In this document: in pieces, positions 27,552-39,646 of the stretch
How positions within the stretch are numbered: the stretch's first letter is position 1
Layout of the letters: the number at the start of each line of letters is the position of its first letter
Origin: Verrucomicrobiota bacterium
Lineage (GTDB): Bacteria > Verrucomicrobiota > Verrucomicrobiia > Opitutales > Opitutaceae
DNA length: 64,000 nt
Direction: 5' to 3'
Assembly: GCA_016871755.1 (NCBI GenBank)
Contig: VHCJ01000002.1
Coordinates: 1-64,000, forward strand
Program-made: the position numbers and the translations under genes
Notes under the pieces: generated by a model
What the model saw: only the letters and a program-made list of their open reading frames with translations
Told to the model about the DNA's origin: nothing
Databases searched by the model: none

Positions 27552-27657
27552 TCCGCCCGCCGGCTCAGGCACCCCGCGCCGGGAGCGTCAGACCGCACCG
27601 GGGAAGCAGGGCCAGCGCCGGGGAAGCCAAGTGAAGGCTTCTCCGGATGTCCGCGCC

Positions 27658-27685
27658 AAGGACCGACCACCGTCGGTCCTTTTTT
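27658..27685 (+). terminator. Rho-independent terminator after the acidic-tail gene
   Basis: AAGGACCGAC (27658-27667) pairs perfectly with GTCGGTCCTT (27672-27681) around a CACC loop, and the T run extends to 27685. It lies 106 bases after the gene stop. Confidence 0.88.
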
Positions 27686-27767
27686 CGCGCCCGCAGCCTT
27701 GGCCCGGAGACTTGGCCCGGAGACCCGCCCCAGAGCCCCGACCCGCAGTCCCGGCCCGCAGTCCGGG

Positions 27768-28781
27768 TCAGAGGGACAGCTCGGTCGCCATGTCCTTGGC
27801 GAAATACGTCAGGATCATGTCCGCCCCCGCCCGCTTGATCGCCAACAGCGACTCCCGGCGGGTCCGAGGCAGGTCGAGCCAGCCGCGCTCGGCCGCCGCC
27901 TTGAGTTGGGCGTATTCGCCTGAGACTTGGTAGGCCGCGACGGGCCGCTGGGTGGCGTTGCGGATCTCCCGGATGATGTCGAGGTAGGGTCCGGCGGGCT
28001 TGACCATCAGGACGTCCGCTCCCTCCGCCTCGTCGAGTGCGGCCTCGATCAGGGCCTCGCGGCGATTGGCCGGGCTGACCTGGTAGCCGCGCTTGTCGAG
28101 CGAGTGCGTGCCGGCGGCCTTGGCGCTGCCGATCGCGTCGCGGAAGGGACCGTAGTACGCCGAAGCGAACTTGGCCGAGTACGCCATAATCGCCGTGTGC
28201 GTGCAGCCCGCCGCATCCATCGCGCGGCGGATCGCCCCGACCCGCCCGTCCATCATGTCGGACGGGGCGACGAAATCGACGCCCGCCTGCGCATGCAGGA
28301 CCGCCATGCGGGCGAGGACTCCGACCGTCTCATCGTTCGCGACAGTTTCACCGTCGGCATGAAGAATCCCGTCGTGCCCGTGCGTCGTGTAGGGATCCAG
28401 GGCGATGTCGGTCATCACGCTGATCTGCGGCACCGCCGCCTTGACGGCATGCACCGCGCGGATGACGAGGCCGTTCGGATCGAGCGCCCGGGTGCCGCGT
28501 TCGTCCTTCAGGCTGTCCGCGAGCTTGGGGAAGAGCGCCACGGCGGGAACGCCCAAGCCCGACAGGGTGCGGCACTCCTCGACCAAGTCGGCAATGCTCA
28601 GGCGGGACACGCCCGGCATGGACGCTATCGGCTCCGGGGCCCCGTTCCCCTCGACCACGAACAGCGGGGCAATGAAGTCCGCCGGGGTCAGGATCGTCTC
28701 CTCGACGAGGCTGCGCAGTGCGCCGGTCCGGCGCAGCCGCCGGGGCCGGTGGGTGAGATCGAGCTTGAAGTCGGAGCTCAT
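27768..28781 (-). CDS. hemB: delta-aminolevulinic acid dehydratase (porphobilinogen synthase)
   Basis: Condenses two 5-aminolevulinate molecules to porphobilinogen in haem synthesis. The 337 aa protein has both active-site lysines visible in KFASAYYGPFRDA and MVKPAGPYLDII. At the metal site, where zinc enzymes carry a triple-Cys motif, this one reads DIALDPYTTHGHDGIL, so it should be a Mg-dependent type as in Pseudomonas or Bradyrhizobium. The ATG at 28781 (MSSDFKLDLTHRPRRLRRT) was chosen over a TTG seven codons earlier. The gene is convergent with the terminator of the acidic-tail gene. hemA lies 12 kb away. Confidence 0.95.
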   Translation of the reverse strand: MSSDFKLDLTHRPRRLRRTGALRSLVEETILTPADFIAPLFVVEGNGAPEPIASMPGVSRLSIADLVEECRTLSGLGVPAVALFPKLADSLKDERGTRALDPNGLVIRAVHAVKAAVPQISVMTDIALDPYTTHGHDGILHADGETVANDETVGVLARMAVLHAQAGVDFVAPSDMMDGRVGAIRRAMDAAGCTHTAIMAYSAKFASAYYGPFRDAIGSAKAAGTHSLDKRGYQVSPANRREALIEAALDEAEGADVLMVKPAGPYLDIIREIRNATQRPVAAYQVSGEYAQLKAAAERGWLDLPRTRRESLLAIKRAGADMILTYFAKDMATELSL

Positions 28782-29036
28782 ATTCGCGTTGTTGCCATCC
28801 AATCACGCCATGGCCCGGGTCGCCACACGTTTTTTCGCGGTCTGCCGCCTCGCCGAGGCGTGTCGAACGCCGCGCGCCGGCGCCTGAGTCCGTGGTCGCT
28901 GCCCGGCCGCGCGACCGGCTGCAGGTGCCGGCCCTCCTGTCCCCCGGCACCCTTCAACGAGGGCGGAAATTGACGTTTCCCACCCGCCCCCGGCCCTGTT
29001 AGGGCTCGACCTTCGCTTTTTCTTCCTCACCACCGC

Positions 29037-30404
<1,368 letters not shown>

Positions 30405-30426
30405 TCCCAACCTCCCCCTCCTTCCC

Positions 30427-32337
30427 ATGCCGATGTCCCCCTTCGAGGAACTCCGCCACTCCGCCTCGCACATCCTCGCGACGGCCCTGCTCCGCATCTT
30501 CCCGGACGCCAAGCTCGACATCGGACCGCCCACCGACACGGGCTTCTATTACGACGTCGATCTGGAGCACAAGCTGACCCAGGACGATCTCACCCGCCTC
30601 GAGGCGGAGATGAAGAAGGTCGTGGACGAGAACCAGCCCTTCACCCGCCGCGAGGTCTCGCGCGAGGAGGCCGTTGCGATCATCACCCAGCGTGGGCAGG
30701 AGCGCTACAAGCTCGGCCGCCTCGCGGACATTCCTGAGGGCGAGAAGATCTCGTTCTACCAGAACGGAGAGTTCATGGACCTGTGCGCCGGCACGCACGT
30801 GCGCTACTCGTCCAAGGTCAAGGCCTTCAAGCTTCTCTCCATCGCCGGTGCGTACCACCGCGGCGACGAGCGGAACAAGCAGCTGCAGCGCATCTACGGC
30901 ACCGCCTTCCCGAACCGCGAGGAGCTCGAACAGCACCTGGAGCGGCTCGAGCAGGCCAAGGCCCGCGACCACCGCAAGCTCGGCAAGGACCTGCGCCTGT
31001 TCGTGATCGACGAGGATGTGGGCCAAGGCCTCATCCTCTGGACGCCCAACGGCTCGATCATTCGTCAGGAGTTGCAGACCTTCATCGGCGAGGAGCTGCG
31101 CAAGCAGGGCTATCACCAGGTCTTCACGCCGCACATCGGCAAGCTCGAGCTCTACAAGACCTCGGGCCACTTCCCGTACTACAAGGAGTCGCAGTTCACT
31201 CCGGTCGTGGAAAATGAGTCGCTCGCCGCGATCGTGCGCGAGGGCTGCTCCTGCGCCGACATGGTGGCCCGCCTCGACGGCGTCTCGGCCAAGCTCCGCG
31301 AGGACGTCAACCGCCGCGCTGGTCGCGAAATCATCCCGCAGGATCGGGTGCTCAGCGCGGATCGCCTGCTCGACGGCTTCATGCTGAAGCCGATGAACTG
31401 CCCGCATCACATCAAGATCTTTGCCTCGCAGCCGCACAGCTACCGCGACCTCCCGGTCCGGCTGGCGGAATTCGGCACGGTCTACCGCTGGGAGCAGAGC
31501 GGCGAATTGAACGGCATGACCCGCGTCCGCGGCTTCACCCAGGACGACGCCCACCTTTTCTGCACGGAGAGTCAGGTGCCGGCCGAGGTCCTCGGCTGTC
31601 TCTCGCTCGTCAAGGTCGTGCTCACGACCCTCGGCATGAGCGATTACCGCGTGCGCGTGGGTCTTCGCGATCCCGATTCCAACAAGTACACCGGCACCGC
31701 CGAGAACTGGGACAAAGCCGAGTCCGCCTGCCGCGAGGCCGCGAAGACGCTGGGCGTGCCGTTCACCGAGGAGCCGGGCGAGGCCGCGTTCTACGGGCCA
31801 AAGATCGACTTCGTGATCAAGGACGTGATCGGCCGCGAATGGCAGCTGGGCACGGTGCAGGTGGACTACAACCTGCCCGTCCGCTTCGATCTCTCCTACA
31901 TCGGACCCGACAACCAGCCGCACCGGCCGGTCATGATCCACCGCGCCCCGTTCGGCTCGATGGAGCGCTTCTGCGGCGTGCTCATCGAGCACTTCGGCGG
32001 CGACTTCCCGGCGTGGCTCGCCCCCGAGCAGGCGCGCATCGTGCCGATCAGCGACAAGGTGATCGACTACGCGCGGGATCTGCTGGCGCAGTTCAAGGCC
32101 GCGGGCATCCGCGCGTCCGTCGACGAGCACAGCGACAAGCTGGGCGCCAAGGTGCGCCGCGCCGAACTGGACAAGGTGCCCTACACCCTCGTCATCGGAG
32201 CCAAGGAAGCCGAAGCCGCGTCGGTCAGCGTCCGCTCCCGCGCCCGCGGGGACGAGGGCGTGAAGCCCGCCGCCGCGTTCCTCGAAAGTCTCGTCACCGA
32301 GATCCGGACGCGCGCCCTTCCGGCGAAACGCGCCTAG
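30427..32337 (+). CDS. thrS: threonyl-tRNA synthetase lacking the TGS domain
   Basis: Charges tRNA-Thr. The 636 aa class II enzyme starts directly with the editing domain (HSASHILATALLR, then DLCAGTHVRYSS), so the N-terminal TGS domain of E. coli ThrS is absent. The catalytic core has zinc ligands in LKPMNCPHHIKIFA, DDAHLFC and MIHRAPFGSMERF. Between YYKESQFTPV and GFMLKPMNC an insert of about 50 residues rich in Cys, Asp and Arg (AAIVREGCSCADMVARLDGV) replaces the short loop of most bacterial enzymes. The anticodon domain ends the protein. The alternative ATG at 30433 differs by two codons. Confidence 0.95.
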   Translation: MPMSPFEELRHSASHILATALLRIFPDAKLDIGPPTDTGFYYDVDLEHKLTQDDLTRLEAEMKKVVDENQPFTRREVSREEAVAIITQRGQERYKLGRLADIPEGEKISFYQNGEFMDLCAGTHVRYSSKVKAFKLLSIAGAYHRGDERNKQLQRIYGTAFPNREELEQHLERLEQAKARDHRKLGKDLRLFVIDEDVGQGLILWTPNGSIIRQELQTFIGEELRKQGYHQVFTPHIGKLELYKTSGHFPYYKESQFTPVVENESLAAIVREGCSCADMVARLDGVSAKLREDVNRRAGREIIPQDRVLSADRLLDGFMLKPMNCPHHIKIFASQPHSYRDLPVRLAEFGTVYRWEQSGELNGMTRVRGFTQDDAHLFCTESQVPAEVLGCLSLVKVVLTTLGMSDYRVRVGLRDPDSNKYTGTAENWDKAESACREAAKTLGVPFTEEPGEAAFYGPKIDFVIKDVIGREWQLGTVQVDYNLPVRFDLSYIGPDNQPHRPVMIHRAPFGSMERFCGVLIEHFGGDFPAWLAPEQARIVPISDKVIDYARDLLAQFKAAGIRASVDEHSDKLGAKVRRAELDKVPYTLVIGAKEAEAASVSVRSRARGDEGVKPAAAFLESLVTEIRTRALPAKRA

Positions 32338-32338
32338 C

Positions 32339-32362
32339 AAAAGAGGCGACTCGCGTCGCCTC
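32339..32362 (-). terminator. Rho-independent terminator of glnB, overlapping the thrS end
   Basis: GAGGCGAC (32343-32350) and GTCGCCTC (32355-32362) form an 8-bp stem around a TCGC loop. On the minus strand it is followed by TTTT (32342-32339), fitting an intrinsic terminator 74 bases past the glnB stop. On the plus strand it lacks a T run but may still cap the thrS mRNA. Confidence 0.75.
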
Positions 32363-32435
32363 GTGGTTTCCGACTCAGGCGCGCGGTGCTCCGGCACCCG
32401 CGCCTTTTCTGCGCCTTGCGGTGATCAAGCTGCCG

Positions 32436-32786
<351 letters not shown>

Positions 32787-32969
32787 TTAAGGATTAGGCA
32801 GGAGGATAACTTCGGTTCGGGGAGCGGGGCAAGCCTAGTCACGACCTTGGCGAGCGCCGGGCGCGGGCGAACCGGGGGCGGATCGGACGCGCCGACGCGC
32901 TCGAGGACGGATGCCCTACCCTGAGCACGCGACAGGCCAGCCGTGCCACGCAAGGCGATGGCAACCGGC

Positions 32970-34757
<1,788 letters not shown>

Positions 34758-34908
34758 GGGCGTGGTCGCCTCTGAGGTAAGCGGGGCCGCCGGGGGGCCC
34801 GCAAACCAATTCTCCGAGGGGAACGAGCCCGGCCGGTCGGCTCCGGGGCGCCGTCGGCGATCGCGCGGGGAAAGACGGCCCCGAGGCCGGGGCGGCGCGG
34901 ACGCCGGT

Positions 34909-36321
34909 TCAGGTGGCGGCGGTCCGGCGGCAGGGCAGCAGCGCGGCGTCCTGCATCCCGTGGATGATTTTCTTGTCCGGCGGGCAGAAGGTCGCGAGCG
35001 CGCCCCCGAGTTGCACGCCGCCCGCCTGCGCGAAGTAGTAGGGGCAGAGCCGCAGCCGCCCGAACTCCTCGGCGGCGGCGTGCGGCGGGACCTCGGCGTA
35101 GAGGCGGTGCGCGACCCGCCGGGGTTTGCGGTATTCCTGCACGAGGTGAAGGTTCCGCGGGGCCGCCGCCACCGCGGCCTCGATCGCGGCCTGCCACTCC
35201 TCCCGCGAACAATCGCTGCCGAGCGTGACGCCGCGGGCGCCCCAGGCGGTCTCGTGAAAGCCGGAAATCTTCACGATCAGTTCGCGCTCCCGCTGCGAGG
35301 CGCCGGAGAGCTGACGCCAGTCGGTGAGCGCGCGCCCACCGACCCGCGGGCCATCAAGGATCGCGCCCGGCGGCAGCGGTGCCGGGTCCATGATCCACGT
35401 CGCCGGAATCAGCCGCCGCAGGGTGGCCAGCGCCGCCCGCGACAGGGTCTCCGCCCAGAAATCCGCGAGGAGGTGATGGCGGAAGAGACCGAAGGCCAGC
35501 TTCTCCTCCTGGAACGGCCGCAGGGGCGGCGCCACCGCCACCTCCCCCGCCCGCCACGCCTCCAGCAGATGCGTCGCGGTCGGAATGTTCACGAGGTCGA
35601 ACAGCTCGAAGAACCGGTGTACGACGTCGATCTTCTCTGGATTGCCCTCCAGAGCGAAGCAGAGGGTCGATCCCAGCGGGAAAACCTCCTCCGGGCGCAG
35701 GCAGAACACCCGCTTGCCCTGCAACTGCAGTTGCTGCGCCAGCCAGTGCATCTCCGGCCGGTAGGTCGCCGCCTCGTCGGACACCACCAACGCGATGAGC
35801 GGGTTGCGCAGGTCGGGCTTCAGGGCCGCGAGTCCGGCGTGGAAGAGCCGGATCATCGCATCGCCGGACCCGATCACGGCCGAGTCTCCCCCCGAGGCAT
35901 AAAGGCGATTCAGGAACGCGGTCAGCCCGATCCCTCCGGGCACCGAGTCCAGTTCGGTCATGACAAAGCCCTCGGCGGTCAGGAGGAGGTCCGGGCGAAG
36001 CACCGTGGGCAGGCGACCCCGGTTGCCCGAGTCCCGGGCGTGCGCAACCAGTTCGGGGGGTTTGCCGCGATCGAGGTACTCAGCGACCCACGGAGCGACG
36101 AGCGGTCTGTTGCGCAGCAGATTCCGACCCGCCACCGAGCGCAGGTAGAGGGTCTCCAGCGCCTGGTGGAACTCGAGGCAGGCGGTGCCGATCTGCTCCA
36201 ACTCCTGCACCTGTTCGCCCGCCAGCGGCCAGGCCTCGGGCGCGAGACGCCACGACTTCGCCTCAAACAGAGGCTGGCCGGCGAAGGCGGGGTCGAGGGC
36301 GGCGCGGGCGAGTTCGGGCAT
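34909..36321 (-). CDS. conserved protein, ATP-grasp-like, unknown function
   Basis: A 470 aa soluble protein. VMTELDSVPGGIGLTAFLNR resembles the substrate-binding segment of glutathionylspermidine-synthase-type or circularly permuted ATP-grasp enzymes. Later LIVKISGFHETAWGARGVTL fits the ATP-grasp Lys strand, and LHLVQEYRKPRRV followed by LRLCPYYFA fits the C-terminal metal-binding lobe. I cannot name a substrate; peptide-like bond formation is only a family-based guess. It sits 28 bases after the YqeY gene and upstream of aspS on the same strand, a context suggesting housekeeping. The start at 36321 is the only ATG near the frame opening. Confidence 0.7.
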   Translation of the reverse strand: MPELARAALDPAFAGQPLFEAKSWRLAPEAWPLAGEQVQELEQIGTACLEFHQALETLYLRSVAGRNLLRNRPLVAPWVAEYLDRGKPPELVAHARDSGNRGRLPTVLRPDLLLTAEGFVMTELDSVPGGIGLTAFLNRLYASGGDSAVIGSGDAMIRLFHAGLAALKPDLRNPLIALVVSDEAATYRPEMHWLAQQLQLQGKRVFCLRPEEVFPLGSTLCFALEGNPEKIDVVHRFFELFDLVNIPTATHLLEAWRAGEVAVAPPLRPFQEEKLAFGLFRHHLLADFWAETLSRAALATLRRLIPATWIMDPAPLPPGAILDGPRVGGRALTDWRQLSGASQRERELIVKISGFHETAWGARGVTLGSDCSREEWQAAIEAAVAAAPRNLHLVQEYRKPRRVAHRLYAEVPPHAAAEEFGRLRLCPYYFAQAGGVQLGGALATFCPPDKKIIHGMQDAALLPCRRTAAT

Positions 36322-36349
36322 GGCGGCGTCGAAGCGGGGGAGCCGGCCC

Positions 36350-36799
36350 TCAGGCGAGCTTCGATTGCAGGAGCCGACTGACGACCGCGAAGTCCAATTG
36401 CCCGGCGTCCGGGTGCTGCTTGAGGGCGCCCATCACCCGGCCCATGTCCTTCTTGGTCGCGGCTCCGGTGGTGCGGAGCACCTCGGCGACCAGCGCCTCA
36501 ATCTGAGCGGGGGAAAGACCCTTCGGCAGATAGACCTCCAGGAGCGCGATCTCGGCGGAGTTCGCGTCCACGAGGTCGGTCCGCCCCGCCTTGGCGAACT
36601 CCTCCCGCGCGTCGGTCAGGTTCTTGACCGCCTTGCGCAGCGTCGCCGTGACGAGGCCCTCGTCGATGGGCTTGCCTTGGTCCATCGAGGCCCGCTGGAT
36701 GGCGGCGTCGCAGGTGCGGAGGATCGTGGCGGTCTTGGCGGCGCGAGCCTTCATCGCCGTGATGATGTCGGCACGGATGCGTTCGTAGGTGGAGGGCAT
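36350..36799 (-). CDS. GatB/YqeY domain protein
   Basis: A 149 aa protein matching the YqeY family, which is related to the tRNA-binding tail domain of GatB. Characteristic pieces are YERIRADIITAMKARAAKTA, LRKAVKNLTDAREEFAKAGR, EIALLEVYLPKGLSPAQIEA and GRVMGALKQHPDAGQLD. It has no amidotransferase partner nearby, and in other bacteria it is commonly found near rpsU or dnaG. Here it heads a minus-strand group with the ATP-grasp-like gene and aspS. The ATG at 36799 is the natural start. Confidence 0.9.
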   Translation of the reverse strand: MPSTYERIRADIITAMKARAAKTATILRTCDAAIQRASMDQGKPIDEGLVTATLRKAVKNLTDAREEFAKAGRTDLVDANSAEIALLEVYLPKGLSPAQIEALVAEVLRTTGAATKKDMGRVMGALKQHPDAGQLDFAVVSRLLQSKLA

Positions 36800-36902
36800 G
36801 GGGCGAGTGTGACGGCCCACCGCCGCCTGTCGAGCCGTCCTCCCCGGCACGGTTGATTCCCCCTCGACTCCGCCCGATTCGCCGACTCCCTTCGTTGATC
36901 CC

Positions 36903-37982
36903 ATGTCCTCCAGCCCCGCCCCCTCCCCCATTGGCTTTGGCATCGTCGGTCCAGGCCTGATCGCCGACTTCCACGCGCGCGCGATTGCCGGCATCCCCGG
37001 TTGTGCGGTCAAAGGCGTGTGCGGCCGCTCGGCGGGCTCCACGAAGGCGTTTGCGGACAAGCACGGCGTCGCCTTCACGACGGACCGGGTCGAGGACCTG
37101 GTGGCCCGGGACGACATCCAGGTGGTCTGCGTCACCACGCCCAGCGGGGCGCACCTTGAGCCGGCGCTGACCGCCATCCGCGCCGGGCGCCACGTCGTGA
37201 TCGAGAAGCCGATCGAAGTCACCCTGGAACGGATGGACGCCCTGCTGGCGGCCAGCCGCGCGGCCGGCGTGCACCTGCTGCCGATCTTTCAGGCCCGGTT
37301 CGGGGATGGCGCGAGGACGGTGAAGCGCGCGTTGGACGCCGGACGCTTTGGTCGCCTCGTGCTCGCCAGTGCGTACGTGAAGTGGGTCCGGGCCGCCGCC
37401 TACTACCACCAAAGCTGGCACGGCACGCTCGCGCTTGATGGCGGCGGCGCGCTGATCAATCAGGCGATCCACGCCGTCGATCTGCTCCAGTGGTTCGCCG
37501 GACTCCCGACCGACGTCTTTGCGTTCACGACCCGCCGCGTCCACACCGGCATCGAGGCGGAGGACACCGCCGCCGCGACGCTGCGCTTCGCCAGCGGGGC
37601 GCTTGGCGTGATCGAGGCCACGACCGCGGCCCATCCCGGCTGGTCGCGGCGCATCGAGGTGTGCGGGGAGAACGGCTCCATCGTCCTCGAGGACGACCGC
37701 ATCACCCGCTGGGATTTCCGGGAGGCGGCGCCGGAAGATGACGCCATCCGCGGCGGTGCGGCGGCGACCCAGCTCGGCTCCGGTGCCAGTTCCCCGGGCG
37801 GCATCAGCCACCTCGGGCACCAGCGGCAGATCGCGAACCTCGTGGAGGCGATCCGCACCGGTGCCGCGTTGGAAGTCGACGGCCCCGAAGCCCGGAAGGC
37901 GGTCGCGCTCGTGCTCGCCCTTTACGAGTCGGCTCGCTCCGGCCGGCCCGCCCATCCCTCAACGGGTCCCGGCGCAGCCTGA
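36903..37982 (+). CDS. Gfo/Idh/MocA family oxidoreductase, first copy
   Basis: A 359 aa NAD(P)-dependent sugar or cyclitol dehydrogenase. The Rossmann loop is GIVGPGLIADFHARAIA near residue 15, the catalytic-domain start is VVIEKPIEVTLERMDAL with the conserved Glu-Lys-Pro, and the helix with the catalytic His reads INQAIHAVDLLQWF. The substrate is unknown. It is convergent with the ThuA-like gene at 38029, a pairing frequent in Verrucomicrobiota and consistent with a shared role in sugar metabolism. The ATG at 36903 is preceded by no strong ribosome site. Confidence 0.9.
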   Translation: MSSSPAPSPIGFGIVGPGLIADFHARAIAGIPGCAVKGVCGRSAGSTKAFADKHGVAFTTDRVEDLVARDDIQVVCVTTPSGAHLEPALTAIRAGRHVVIEKPIEVTLERMDALLAASRAAGVHLLPIFQARFGDGARTVKRALDAGRFGRLVLASAYVKWVRAAAYYHQSWHGTLALDGGGALINQAIHAVDLLQWFAGLPTDVFAFTTRRVHTGIEAEDTAAATLRFASGALGVIEATTAAHPGWSRRIEVCGENGSIVLEDDRITRWDFREAAPEDDAIRGGAAATQLGSGASSPGGISHLGHQRQIANLVEAIRTGAALEVDGPEARKAVALVLALYESARSGRPAHPSTGPGAA

Positions 37983-38028
37983 GGCGGCCGATGGCCGCCT
38001 TGCGGTCGCACGGACGATCGCGAGGACG

Positions 38029-38781
38029 CTAGGCCCCGGTGTCGCCGCGGATCGGTTCCGGGTGCGTCCGGGCATTCGGGGACAGGTGCACATCCGCCCA
38101 CTGGCCCTGCGGGGCCGCCCAGCGGGCGGCGTTGGCGAGCACGCGGCGCACGTTGCCGTCGTGATAGGTCGGATACGTTTCGTGGCCGGGCCGGAAGTAG
38201 AAGATCTTCCCATTGCCCCGCCGCCACGTGCAGCCGCTGCGGAACACGTCGCCACCCTCGAACCACGAGAGGAAGACCTGTTCGTCGGGCGTGGGAATCA
38301 CGAACGGCTCGCCGTACATTTCCTCGCGCGGGAGCTCGAAGTAAGGCCCGAGCCCGGCGGCGATCGGGTGCCCGGGATTGCAGACCCAGAGCCGCTCCCG
38401 CTCGCCGGCCTCGCGCCAGCGCAGGGAGGCCGTGGTCCCGAGCAGCCGACGGAAGATCTTCGCGTAGTGCCCCGAGTGCAGCACGATGAGCCCCATCCCC
38501 TCCAGCACCCGCTGCTGCACCCGGTCCACGACCGCGTCCGAGACCTCGGCGTGCGCCATGTGACCCCACCACGTCAGCACGTCGGTCCGGGCCAGACGCT
38601 CGGCGGTCAGCCCGTGCTCCACCTCCTGCAACGTCGCCGTCTCGACGACGGCCTCCGGCACGCCCTCGCGGATGGCCGACGCGATCGTCTCATGCATTCC
38701 CTGGGGATACGCCGCCGCCACCTTGGGATGGCGATGCTCATGCACGTTCTCTCCCCAGACCACCACGCGAAGCGAAGACAT
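38029..38781 (-). CDS. ThuA domain protein
   Basis: A 250 aa protein of the ThuA / glutamine-amidotransferase-like fold, linked to trehalose and other sugar use. Visible blocks: [15 protein letters not shown] at the start, [40 protein letters not shown], and the C-terminal [19 protein letters not shown]-like segment ([18 protein letters not shown]). No nucleophilic Cys of true class I amidotransferases is evident. The ATG at 38781 (MSSLRVVV) begins the first beta strand. It is divergent from radC; the 56 bases between the ThuA start and the radC region hold the radC promoter. Confidence 0.88.
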   Translation of the reverse strand: MSSLRVVVWGENVHEHRHPKVAAAYPQGMHETIASAIREGVPEAVVETATLQEVEHGLTAERLARTDVLTWWGHMAHAEVSDAVVDRVQQRVLEGMGLIVLHSGHYAKIFRRLLGTTASLRWREAGERERLWVCNPGHPIAAGLGPYFELPREEMYGEPFVIPTPDEQVFLSWFEGGDVFRSGCTWRRGNGKIFYFRPGHETYPTYHDGNVRRVLANAARWAAPQGQWADVHLSPNARTHPEPIRGDTGA

Positions 38782-38809
38782 GGGGCGCAGTACAAGGCAG
38801 CGAGATCCA

Positions 38810-38838
38810 TTGACAAGCCCGAGTAAATGCAATCTTAT
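38810..38838 (+). promoter_or_regulatory. sigma-70-like promoter of radC
   Basis: TTGACA at 38810-38815 (perfect -35) is followed after exactly 17 bases by TCTTAT at 38833-38838 (4 of 6 to the -10 consensus). Transcription would begin near 38845, after the in-frame ATG at 38837 but before the ATG at 38855. Confidence 0.6.
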
Positions 38839-38854
38839 GGCTATACCTTCACCC

Positions 38855-39571
38855 ATGGATGCTCCCGCTCTTCCAAACCGCCTGCGTGAGACGGCGCCGC
38901 AGGAGCGCCCGCAGGAGCGACTTCTTGCCTCGGGTGCGGCGGCGTTGAGCGACGCTGAACTCGTGGCGCTGCTGTTGCGGAGTGGGACCCGCGGGTTGGA
39001 CGTGGTCACCCTGAGCACTCGCTTGCTGCAGGAGGCGGGCACGCTGGGGGGTCTCCTGAACTGGTCGCCGGCGCGCTTCCGGCGGACCCGCGGGATCGGG
39101 ACGGTCAAGGCGGTCCAACTCGCCGCCGTGATGGAGATTGCGCGGCGCGTGCTCAGTCAGGAAGCGGTGGCTGCTCCCCTCCTGGACCATGCCGAGGGCG
39201 TCGCGGCGTACCTGGCCCCCTTCGCGGCGGGGCTGGAGGTGGAAAAATTCTGGGTCCTCTGCCTGAACCGGAAGGGCCGCCTGCTCAAGAGGGTGGAGGC
39301 GACCTCCGGCACGGCCTCGAGCACGCTGGTGCACCCCCGCGAGGTCTTCCGCGAGGCGGTCCGGGAAGGTGCCTCCAGTGTCATCTGTGCGCACAACCAT
39401 CCCAGCGGCGATCCCAGCCCCAGTGCGCAGGACATCCGCATCACCCGCAGCCTGCGCGAAGCGGCGGCGGCGCTGGACATTCCCATGCTCGACCACGTGG
39501 TCCTCGGGAGGCGCGGCCTCGATCCGGCTGGCGTCGGTTTCTACAGCTTCCGTTCGGCGGGGCACCTGTAG
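38855..39571 (+). CDS. radC: RadC family DNA repair / JAB domain protein
   Basis: A 238 aa RadC homologue; its biochemical role remains uncertain. The N-terminal UPF0758 part ([40 protein letters not shown]) holds a helix-hairpin-helix motif. The JAMM metalloprotease-like site is [17 protein letters not shown]. The C-terminal end ([20 protein letters not shown]) is typical, though most RadC end PISLREQG-like rather than this. I chose the ATG at 38855 rather than 38837 because a good promoter places the transcript start between them; length also fits the family (about 225 aa). Confidence 0.9.
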   Translation: MDAPALPNRLRETAPQERPQERLLASGAAALSDAELVALLLRSGTRGLDVVTLSTRLLQEAGTLGGLLNWSPARFRRTRGIGTVKAVQLAAVMEIARRVLSQEAVAAPLLDHAEGVAAYLAPFAAGLEVEKFWVLCLNRKGRLLKRVEATSGTASSTLVHPREVFREAVREGASSVICAHNHPSGDPSPSAQDIRITRSLREAAAALDIPMLDHVVLGRRGLDPAGVGFYSFRSAGHL

Positions 39572-39646
39572 GGCCGGCCGTCCGCAGGCGGACGGCCGCC
39601 GTTCCCCTCCCGCGCAGCCTTGCGCGAGGGCCGCGAAGTCGACAGC

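Noticed and set aside
28960-29036. Promoter for cysS at TTGACG near 28971
   Set aside because: The best -10-like hexamer is 21 bases away, too far for a normal sigma-70 promoter.
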